Assembly: GCF_015690345.1 (NCBI RefSeq)
Contig: NZ_JADPUN010000216.1
Location: 1-44,426 of the forward strand
Origin: Plantactinospora alkalitolerans
Lineage (GTDB): Bacteria > Actinomycetota > Actinomycetes > Mycobacteriales > Micromonosporaceae
Direction: 5' to 3'
DNA length: 44,426 bases
Below the pieces are notes generated by a model. That model was not told the origin of the DNA, did no database searches, and saw only the letters and a program-made list of their open reading frames with translations. Positions 18,668 through 25,337 of the stretch are shown piece after piece. Both the position numbers and the translations under genes were made by a program. The number at the start of each line of letters is the position of its first letter. The first letter of the stretch is position 1.

Positions 18668-18995
18668 TGCCAAAACTCCTCGTGTTGTGATGGGTGGCAA
18701 CCCGAGGTCGGCATCGTGCTCGTGGCCCAGCGGAACGGCATGCCGGCTTTCGGCCGGGCAGGTCGGGTGCGACAAAATGTCATGCTCTTGCATGGTGATC
18801 CAGCCACTACGGAATGTTGTGGGCCGTTCTGAGCACCGCCACCCGGTTCGTTGTGATCGTCAACATACTTGACGCATTCAGCCGCGTCAATCAATGGCGG
18901 GGGCGGTCGACCCCACCGCGCGCATTCCACCGCGCGCCAGGAACTCTGCTACGCACGCCCCACTCCCGGTCCGGTCCGGCCGGCGCGGCGGCTGT
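18668..18995. other. Intergenic region holding the tandem esterase promoter
   Basis: About 328 bp with no coding signal. It contains the palindrome at 18858-18874, and further CGTCAA and ATTGA half-sites between 18880 and 18895. The 3' end of a minus-strand phosphotransferase gene lies beyond it. Confidence 0.5.
18858..18874. promoter_or_regulatory. CGTCAA-N5-TTGACG inverted repeat, candidate operator
   Basis: CGTCAACATACTTGACG has perfect 6-bp arms around a 5-bp centre, about 190 bp upstream of the tandem esterase start. A third CGTCAA half-site lies nearby around 18885. The TTGAC arms can also serve as -35 elements, so a bound regulator could occlude the promoter. The regulator is not identifiable from this window. 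Confidence 0.4.
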
Positions 18996-19934
18996 TCATG
19001 GCTTGGGTACGGCTACGGCGTCGATCGCGTACTCGGCGAAGATCCCACCGAGGACGCGCAGGGCACTCGCGGCTTCCTCGTCGGCGTTGCCCAAGGTGGA
19101 AGCACAGGTGACGAGGGTCTTCCAGAGGGCCCAGCCCCGTCCGCGCGCCCACGTCGCCTCATCGACGGACAGTCGCTCCCGCAACGCCTGCCGGCCGTCG
19201 GCGGTCAGTAACGTCCATGCGATTGCCAGGTCACATGCGGGATCGCCGACGCCGCACGTTCCGAAGTCGATGACGGCGGCCAGTTTTCCGTCGTCGAGCA
19301 GGAGATTTCCCTTGGCGACGTCGCCATGGAACCAGCTCTCCACACCGTCCCAGCGGGCGTCCAGTGCGTTCTGCCAGATCTCCCGGGCCAGGTCGACATC
19401 GATGCGGCCGTCCAGTGCGGTGAGCGCGCGCTCGGCTTTCCGGCCGTAGGTGCGCAGCGTGCCGCCCCGGAACCAGTTGTGCTGTCCGGGGCGGGGACCG
19501 GCGGCGGTATCGACGCCCTGCAAGGCCGCCAGGAATTCGGCCAGATCAGTGGCGAATCCGATCGGATCGGCGATGCGGTCCGGGCTCGCCGGTTCGCCGT
19601 CGAGCCAGGAGTAGATCGACCACGAGTAGGGATAGCCCGCGCCGGGTTTCCCTTTCGCGAGTGGAACGGGGATGGGCAGTGGGAGCCGAGGGGCGAGTTC
19701 CGGAAGCCAACGGTGTTCCTTGTCGACCGCCAAGGCGTACTCGGACGCGCTGGGCAGACGTACCGACCGTCGGGAGCCGAGGTGGAAGGTCCAGTTGTCC
19801 CAGCCGCCGTTGGCCACCGGCCGCACCGGCAGGTCGGCCCACTGAGGGAACTGGTCGGCGACGAGCCGACGCACCTGTTCCGCGTCGACGGCGATGCGCT
19901 GGGGTACAGGACCGAGATCCGGTGTGTCGCTCAC
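18996..19934 (-). CDS. APH-family phosphotransferase
   Basis: A 312-residue aminoglycoside phosphotransferase-family protein. Motifs are NGGWDNWTFHLG in the N-lobe, catalytic loop WFHGDVAKGNLLL (HGD 203-205) and AVIDFGTCGVGDPACDLA (metal-binding Asp in IDFG 222-225). The family phosphorylates aminoglycosides, macrolides or other small molecules; actinomycete genomes carry many such genes and most are not resistance determinants. Start GTG 19934 has CAGGAT 6 bases upstream on the minus strand, suggesting a leaderless transcript. It is divergent from the GNAT gene at 19999 with a 64-bp shared promoter region. Confidence 0.9.
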   Translation of the reverse strand: MSDTPDLGPVPQRIAVDAEQVRRLVADQFPQWADLPVRPVANGGWDNWTFHLGSRRSVRLPSASEYALAVDKEHRWLPELAPRLPLPIPVPLAKGKPGAGYPYSWSIYSWLDGEPASPDRIADPIGFATDLAEFLAALQGVDTAAGPRPGQHNWFRGGTLRTYGRKAERALTALDGRIDVDLAREIWQNALDARWDGVESWFHGDVAKGNLLLDDGKLAAVIDFGTCGVGDPACDLAIAWTLLTADGRQALRERLSVDEATWARGRGWALWKTLVTCASTLGNADEEAASALRVLGGIFAEYAIDAVAVPKP

Positions 19935-19998
19935 CGAGACATCCTGCCTGACACCGCCCAGTTGGTCCGCGAGTCGGGACCCGCGTAGCCTCGGGTGA

Positions 19999-20565
19999 GT
20001 GCGAGAGATCGTGACCTATCTGGAAATGACGGCCCGCGACCAGCTCAAGCCGGCCGATCCGGTGCGGGGCCTGGCGCTGGAGCCCTTGGGCCGAGACTCC
20101 CCGTTGGTTGTCGACTTACAGGTCAGGATCGGTGCTCCCTACGGCTGGCAGTGCGCGAGCCGGACCAGCGCGGACTGGGTTGCCTGGTTCGCCCGGTACC
20201 CGGATCGGATCTTCTGGCTGCTGTCGTTCGACGGTGAGCCCGCGGGCCTGGTCGCCTACGATCTCCATCCTGGCAACGAGGTGGAGATCGAAACCTTCGG
20301 GCTGGTACCGGAGTTCGTCGGCAGGGGCCTGGGCGGATACGCGTTGACCCTCGGGATCCAGCGGGCCTGGGACCTGACTCCTCCGGTGCGGAGGACCTGG
20401 CTGCACACGTCATCGCTGGACCATCCCCACGCCCTGCCCAACTATCGTCGCCGAGGTCTCCGCCCCTTCAGGACCGAAGAGGGCGAGCGTGTTGGAGAAC
20501 CGCGTCCGGTGTCGGCCGAGCGAACTGGCACCTCTCAGTCGTTCGACACCTCGACGATGAGGTGA
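19999..20565 (+). CDS. GNAT-family N-acetyltransferase
   Basis: A 188-residue protein with the GNAT acetyl-CoA signature: strand VEIETFGLVPEFVGRGLGGYALTL, with the pyrophosphate loop GRGLGG at 108-113. The later segment WLHTSSLDHPHALPNYRRRGL is the usual NYxxxGF-like end. The substrate cannot be predicted. GTG 19999 follows TAGCCT by 7 bases (leaderless). The 3' end overlaps the convergent SUFU gene by 31 bp. Confidence 0.9.
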   Translation: MREIVTYLEMTARDQLKPADPVRGLALEPLGRDSPLVVDLQVRIGAPYGWQCASRTSADWVAWFARYPDRIFWLLSFDGEPAGLVAYDLHPGNEVEIETFGLVPEFVGRGLGGYALTLGIQRAWDLTPPVRRTWLHTSSLDHPHALPNYRRRGLRPFRTEEGERVGEPRPVSAERTGTSQSFDTSTMR

Positions 20566-21527
20566 CTCGTGCCTGGCATTGGATGGATGCCAGGCACCAG
20601 CGCGTCGGGCAACGCGGCGACGGCCTCCGCTGGAAGATCCACTTCCAGTAGCCCGTCGCCTGGTTGCCGGACGGCGAAGACCCCCGCTCTCCGCAGTACG
20701 ACACGAGTGCCGTTGCCGTCGAGAAGCAGTTCGCGGCCGTGGGGCAGCCGGTCGCGTACCGCCTGGGCCACCGTGGCGGTCGTTACGTCCTTGAAGCGCA
20801 GCCGGATCGTGTCCTCCTCGGCGGTCCAGTGGAAGCCACCGACCATGAGCAGCCCGGTCGACGAGCCGTCGCGGGCCCGCCCGGCTTCGATCTCGGCCCG
20901 TACCGCTGGATCATCTGTCAACGACGGCCGGTCCAGGTCGGTGACCAGCATCGGTTGCCGTTCGGCGAGCAGGCCCAGCACACCGAGGGTGTCCCACTGC
21001 CGAGCCGCCGCGTACTCGTCGCCGGTCAGACCCACCACCTGCAGGAACTGCAGTCGGCCGTGCGGGGTGGCGATCGTTCCCAGCTCGGGGTCCTCGGCGA
21101 AGGCCAGAGCTGTCACCGCCGTCTCGTAGCCATGCCGGATGGGTCCGTTCGCGTTCATGTGATGGCCCGGCTCGAACCAGTTGCCGCTGGAGAACACGTA
21201 CCGGGCAAGGTTCTGCAACAGGTTCGCCGCCCAGATCGGAGGATCGGTGTCATCGGGCTGGCGGGCCACCCGGAAGGTGAACTCGAAGCCCCAGCCGGAC
21301 TCCTCGGGATTGTCGGTCTCCTTGGCATACAGTTCGCTCATGCCGTAGCCGACGATGTGCCAGTGCGGCACCGGCTCGCTCCGTGGATAGAAGCTGATGC
21401 CGTCGAGCGGGTCCGGGCCACCCAGAGCGAATCGGTGCAGCGTGCCGTAGTGCTTCGGCTCGACACCGGGGTACAACTCGACGAGGCGGGCGTCGATGGC
21501 GTCCCAGCCGAGGGCATCGGAGGTCAT
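20535..21527 (-). CDS. Suppressor-of-fused (SUFU) domain protein
   Basis: A 330-residue soluble protein. The N-terminal half is a SUFU domain: GTLHRFALGGPDPLDGISFY, WHIVGYGMSELYAKE, SGWGFEFTFRVARQ and NLLQNLARYVFSSGN are the usual conserved blocks. The C-terminal half (about 200-330) holds LLMVGGFHWTAEEDTIRLRFKDV and a second alpha/beta module, the extended form seen in actinomycetes. Bacterial SUFU proteins are frequently immunity or accessory proteins in toxin loci, but here no toxin is adjacent. ATG 21527 is the first in-frame start. It overlaps the convergent GNAT gene. Confidence 0.88.
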   Translation of the reverse strand: MTSDALGWDAIDARLVELYPGVEPKHYGTLHRFALGGPDPLDGISFYPRSEPVPHWHIVGYGMSELYAKETDNPEESGWGFEFTFRVARQPDDTDPPIWAANLLQNLARYVFSSGNWFEPGHHMNANGPIRHGYETAVTALAFAEDPELGTIATPHGRLQFLQVVGLTGDEYAAARQWDTLGVLGLLAERQPMLVTDLDRPSLTDDPAVRAEIEAGRARDGSSTGLLMVGGFHWTAEEDTIRLRFKDVTTATVAQAVRDRLPHGRELLLDGNGTRVVLRRAGVFAVRQPGDGLLEVDLPAEAVAALPDALVPGIHPMPGTSHLIVEVSND

Positions 21528-21620
21528 CCGAAGATCAGAACACAGAGCTCCGGACGCGACGCGCCAGGTGTACCAGCCACGGCACCGGAGAAGGGCCAGG
21601 ACGATCTCTGGCGCCGGACG

Positions 21621-23372
21621 TCAGCCGCCGAGAGTCACCTTGAGGATCTTCTCGTCGCTGTTGTTCGGGGTGCTGTCCTTGTCCCCGCCGGTGCTCGTGG
21701 TCAGCCACAGGTTCCCGTCCAGGGTCGGCTCGACCGTGCGCAGCCGGAGGTACGTGCCGACGAAGTACTGCTGGATGTCGGTGAGCGTGTTCCCGCTGAT
21801 CACGGCGCGGTACATCCGGTTGCCGCGCAGGCAGGCGGTGTAGAGAACGTCCTGCACGATCGCGATGCCGCTGCACGAGGCTTCGGCGACCGGGTACGTG
21901 TGGATCGGGGCCAGGAAGTCCGGGTTCGCGCAGTCGCCGATCGTGCCCTCGCAGGCGGGCCAGCCGTAGTTGCCACCCCGGACGATGATGTTGGTTTCGT
22001 CCATGGCGTTGTTGCCGAACTCCTGCTCGAAGAGCCGGCCCCGGGAGTCGAACGCCAACCCCTGCGGGTTGCGGTGGCCGTAGCTCCACACGTAGTTGCC
22101 GAAGGGGTTGTCCGGCGGCACGGTGCCGTCCGGACGCAGGCGCAGCACCTTGCCGCCCAGGTCGTTGACGTCCTGCGCCCGGTCTGGACTCTGCCCGTCC
22201 CCGGCGGCGGCGTAGAGCATGCCGTCGGGGCCGAAGCGCAGCCGGCCGCCGTTGTGGTACTTGTTGCGCGGGATGCCGGTGACGAGCACCTCTTCGGTCT
22301 CCGTGCGCAGCGTGGTGTCGTAGCGGATGCGGACGATCCGGTTGTCAGTCGTGGTGGTGTGGTAGATGTACAGCCACCGGTCGGTGGCGAAGTCGGGCGA
22401 CACGGCCAGCCCGAGAACGCCACCCTCGCCGTTGGTGCCGGCGATGTTCGGCACCGTGCCGATGCTGTGCTTGTCGGTGCCGTCGGGATTCATGGCGACG
22501 ATGTCGAACAGGTCGCGCCGCCCGTACAGCACGGTGCCGTCCGGCAGCTGCACCAGCCCCCAGGGCAGGTCCTGCTCCACGGTGATCACGGAGGTGCCGC
22601 AGACCGCGCTGGTGCAGGCCGGTCCGGTGCGCGCGGTCACCGCGGCACTCGCCGCCGAGCTGTTGCCCTGGGCGTCGCGGGCGACGACGGTGTACCGGAA
22701 GTCCGTGTCGACGGTCAGCCCGGTGTCGGTGAACGAGGTGCGTGGCGGGTTGGTGGCCGTGCCGGCGGTGGAGCCGACCGTCGCACCGTCGCGCAGGATG
22801 GTGTAGCCGGTGACCGCGATGTTGTCGCTGGCGGCCGACCAGGTGAGGGTCACGTCCGTGCCGTTCACGCTGGCGGCGAGGTCGGTCGGCGTGGTGGGCC
22901 GCTGCGTGTCGCGCTGGCAGAACGGTGGGGTGATGGTGAGCGTGGCGCTGGCCTGCGACACGTTGCCGGCTGCGTCGCGTGCGTTGACGTACCAGCCCCA
23001 GGTGCTGCCCTGTACGGCGGTGAGGGTGGCGGTCAGGGTGGTTCCGCTGACCTCGGTGACGTGCTGGCCGTCGTGGTAGATGTCGTAGAACGCGACGCCG
23101 ACGTCGTCCCGGGATGCGGACCAGACCAGTGTGACGGATTGGCAGGTTGTCCGGGTGCTGCGCAGGTTGGCCGGCGGGGTGGGCGCTGTGGTGTCGGCCG
23201 CGAGCCGGCCGCCCGCCCGGCCCGCCACCGACACCACGCCGGCCGGGGCCGCCGTTGTTCCGACGGCAGTCGGAACAACGGCGTTGGCGGGCGCGCCGGC
23301 CAGGATGCTGCCGGCGCACGTCACCAGGGCGAGCGAGGCGAGGTGTCTGGGGTGGCGAGGCCTGGTCGGCAC
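21621..23372 (-). CDS. Secreted PQQ-dependent sugar dehydrogenase with two fibronectin type III domains
   Basis: A 583-residue secreted quinoprotein. A signal peptide (1-30, APANA) is followed by a short linker and two fibronectin type III domains (about 64-155 and 160-250; DTTAPTPPANLRS and DTQRPTTPTDLAASVNG openings). The rest is a soluble glucose/sorbosone dehydrogenase beta-propeller from about 265, with LPDGTVLYGRRDLF, HNGGRLRFGPDGMLYAAAGDG, GGKVLRLRPDGTVPPDNPF and WSYGHRNPQGLAFD. Such enzymes oxidise aldoses to lactones with PQQ. GTG 23372 has AAGGGA about 9 bases upstream. Only 28 bp separate it from the gluconolactonase gene upstream, so the two form an operon making and opening the lactone. 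A 14-bp perfect hairpin lies in the coding region just after the signal peptide. Confidence 0.92.
   Translation of the reverse strand: MPTRPRHPRHLASLALVTCAGSILAGAPANAVVPTAVGTTAAPAGVVSVAGRAGGRLAADTTAPTPPANLRSTRTTCQSVTLVWSASRDDVGVAFYDIYHDGQHVTEVSGTTLTATLTAVQGSTWGWYVNARDAAGNVSQASATLTITPPFCQRDTQRPTTPTDLAASVNGTDVTLTWSAASDNIAVTGYTILRDGATVGSTAGTATNPPRTSFTDTGLTVDTDFRYTVVARDAQGNSSAASAAVTARTGPACTSAVCGTSVITVEQDLPWGLVQLPDGTVLYGRRDLFDIVAMNPDGTDKHSIGTVPNIAGTNGEGGVLGLAVSPDFATDRWLYIYHTTTTDNRIVRIRYDTTLRTETEEVLVTGIPRNKYHNGGRLRFGPDGMLYAAAGDGQSPDRAQDVNDLGGKVLRLRPDGTVPPDNPFGNYVWSYGHRNPQGLAFDSRGRLFEQEFGNNAMDETNIIVRGGNYGWPACEGTIGDCANPDFLAPIHTYPVAEASCSGIAIVQDVLYTACLRGNRMYRAVISGNTLTDIQQYFVGTYLRLRTVEPTLDGNLWLTTSTGGDKDSTPNNSDEKILKVTLGG
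23251..23282. repeat. Perfect 14-bp inverted repeat inside the sugar dehydrogenase gene
   Basis: GCCGTTGTTCCGAC at 23251-23264 and its exact complement at 23269-23282 flank a 4-base loop, GGCA. The repeat encodes AVVPTAVGTTA right after the signal peptide. In mRNA it would be a very stable stem about 90 bases into the second gene of the operon. Confidence 0.9.
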
Positions 23373-23400
23373 GGGGTACGTCCCTTTCCGAAGTTCTTGA

Positions 23401-24477
23401 TCAGTACGGGTATCCGGGGATGTTGAGCCGCACGCTGTACAGGCCGGAGTCGTTCCTCGGGCCCGAGGTGATGTAGAGGGTCTGCCGGTCGGCGCCGCCG
23501 AACGCCACGTTGGTCGTACCGGTGCCGCCGGCCCGGATCGTGCCGAGCTGGGCGCCCGTGGGGGAGTAGACGTGGACCAGACCGTCCGAGCCCGATGCCC
23601 AGTACACGTTGCCGGCGCAGTCGATCGTGCCGCCGTCCGGACCGCCGAGGTAGTTCACGAAGACGCTGCGGGTACCGGTGCTGCCGTCGGGCTGGACGGC
23701 GTACCTGTAAATCTTGTTCTCCGAGTAGGCGCCCACATAGAGCGTGGTTCCGTCCGGCGAGAGCGCGATGCCGTTGGGCTGGCGCAGCCGGTCGTCCACC
23801 AGCGACACCTGGCCGTTGGACACCCGGAAGACGCTGGTACGTCCGCTCATCTGGTCCGGACGGTTGCCGCGCTGGAAGTTGGGGTCGGTGAAGTAGACGA
23901 CGCCATCCGATCGGACCGTCACGTCGTTGGGCGAGTTGAACGCCCGGCCCTGATAGTTTGCTGCGACGGTGCTGCGGGCCAGGTCGTTCAGCCGGTACGC
24001 GGACACGCTCCGCTGGTCGTGGGTGGCCGCGATGATCTGCTGGCCGTCGGCGCTGAGCGCCAGGCCGTTGCTGCCGGCGTTGGCGATGAGCGTGTCGAAG
24101 GTCGCCGGCGGGGTGAACCGGCGGATCGTGGACGGTTGGACGTTGTCCGGCCAGGTGCCCGCGGCCATGTCGGACATCAGCAGATATCCGCCGTCGGCGA
24201 CCCAGACCGGTCCTTCGAGGAACGAGAAGCCACTCTGGATCTTCGGGGCCGTTACGGAACTGGCCGGCAGCGGTGGCCCGTATCCGGTCCCGGTCGGGCA
24301 GACCCCGGGTGGTGCGCCGGGCGGATCGGCGAGCGGGCCGGCGGCCGGGGCGCTGACCGCGTGAGCGCTAACATCGTCAGTGGCCGGGGGTGTGGCGGCG
24401 GCAGTGGCGGGGAACGTTGCGGTGTTGAGTGCGAGGCACAGACCAGCAAGCGCGGCGATGGTTGGACGCCAGGTCAT
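23401..24477 (-). CDS. Secreted SMP-30/gluconolactonase-family lactonase
   Basis: A 358-residue secreted six-bladed beta-propeller. The signal peptide covers about 1-27 (FPATAAA); a Pro/Ala-rich linker runs to about 70. The SMP-30/gluconolactonase domain contains FLEGPVWVADGGYLLMSDM (metal-ligand Glu in LEGP), NSPNDVTVRSDGVVYFTDP (Asn/Asp ligands), RQPNGIALSPDGTTLYVGAY and GGPDGGTIDCAGNVYWAS. The family hydrolyses aldonolactones in a metal-dependent way. ATG 24477 has GGAG about 8 bases upstream. The next gene on the same strand is a PQQ sugar dehydrogenase, giving a coherent extracellular aldose to lactone to aldonate route. Confidence 0.92.
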   Translation of the reverse strand: MTWRPTIAALAGLCLALNTATFPATAAATPPATDDVSAHAVSAPAAGPLADPPGAPPGVCPTGTGYGPPLPASSVTAPKIQSGFSFLEGPVWVADGGYLLMSDMAAGTWPDNVQPSTIRRFTPPATFDTLIANAGSNGLALSADGQQIIAATHDQRSVSAYRLNDLARSTVAANYQGRAFNSPNDVTVRSDGVVYFTDPNFQRGNRPDQMSGRTSVFRVSNGQVSLVDDRLRQPNGIALSPDGTTLYVGAYSENKIYRYAVQPDGSTGTRSVFVNYLGGPDGGTIDCAGNVYWASGSDGLVHVYSPTGAQLGTIRAGGTGTTNVAFGGADRQTLYITSGPRNDSGLYSVRLNIPGYPY

Positions 24478-25337
24478 CGATTACTCCAATCGGTGTCGAC
24501 GGTTGCGAAGACCGGCGGTCGACGGCGTGCGTGGTCGCGGGGGCCGGCACGGCGTGGGTGCGGGCCGTCGATGTAGGTATGAGGCAGCATAAGTTATGAA
24601 CTAGCGGGCCGCATCGGTTTTACGTCGGTGATTTAGCCAAAGATCGGTATAACACACAAAGACGCTGGTCAATGCATGAAGGTCAACGAGAATAGATTGT
24701 GCTGTCCGGCCACAGTGGATGGACCGGCGTGGGTGGCCCGGGCTCGGGGCGCCGGAGGGATGCGGCTCCCTCGGGCCCCCGAAGATCCCGGCGGAACAGG
24801 TCCCCCGTCGCCGGGCTCCCGTTCTCCAGCTCACCAGGCGGCCGCGAGACCCGGCACCCGGGTGTGCCGGCCCCCGTCGGACGGAATGTCCGTCGGGGCG
24901 AACCGCAGCGCCTTCAGACTTCCCGGCGGTACGACCGGATGCTGACCGATCAGTCGTGGCCGCGGCCGGAGCCGTCGATCCTGTCCGTATCCGGCGCTGC
25001 CGCTCGAGACGAAACGGCGGACCGTCGAGCAGACCTCGGCGTCGCCGCCGCCCCAGCCGCCTACGCATTCGATCCGAACACCGGGCCGCCACGCACCAAG
25101 GACGTTCGGCCCTGCCCCGCGGCACAATCTGTCTGTGAAATCTGGGAGCCGCCCCTGAACGGATTTCCTAGTCAGTTTCCTAATGCATGCGTTTCCGCGA
25201 CTGGTGGGCAAAGCCGTCGGCGCGTCGCTTGTCGTGCGTCGCTTTCCACCGGAAAGCACGCGGCACGGTGTGTGCTTCCATGAATTCCAAACGTTCGGGT
25301 GAGGTACCGTACACAGGCGCAGGTTATCGTCAGGGCC
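24478..25337. other. 860-bp divergent intergenic region, no gene supported
   Basis: Open frames of up to about 190 codons exist here on both strands but have poor codon bias, no ribosome binding site and no family resemblance. The part next to the lactonase (24590-24700) is AT-richer and holds the candidate promoter given separately. The part next to the GGDEF/EAL gene includes a GTGGGCAAAGCC stretch near 25204, discussed and rejected as a riboswitch. Confidence 0.5.
24646..24672 (-). promoter_or_regulatory. Candidate promoter of the lactonase-dehydrogenase operon
   Basis: Reading on the minus strand, TTGACC (24672-24667) and TATACC (24651-24646) are 15 bp apart in a conspicuously AT-rich patch about 170 bp upstream of the lactonase start. 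The spacing is short, so confidence is limited. Confidence 0.35.

Noticed and set aside
20664-23426. 920-codon open frame on the plus strand opposite the SUFU, dehydrogenase and lactonase genes
   Set aside because: It is antisense to three well-supported genes and is Arg/Gly/Val/Asp-rich, as expected from G/C third-position bias. It has no domain.
24601-25283. Overlapping open frames of 174 and 194 codons in the 860-bp intergenic region
   Set aside because: Both have poor codon bias, no ribosome binding site or leaderless promoter, and no family resemblance.
25204-25290. Possible cyclic-di-GMP riboswitch before the GGDEF/EAL gene (GTGGGCAAAGCC)
   Set aside because: Only a short GCAAAGCC-like match to the GEMM motif. 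The CACGCA...GGGCAAACC helix and the tetraloop receptor are not seen. A covariance-model search would settle it.
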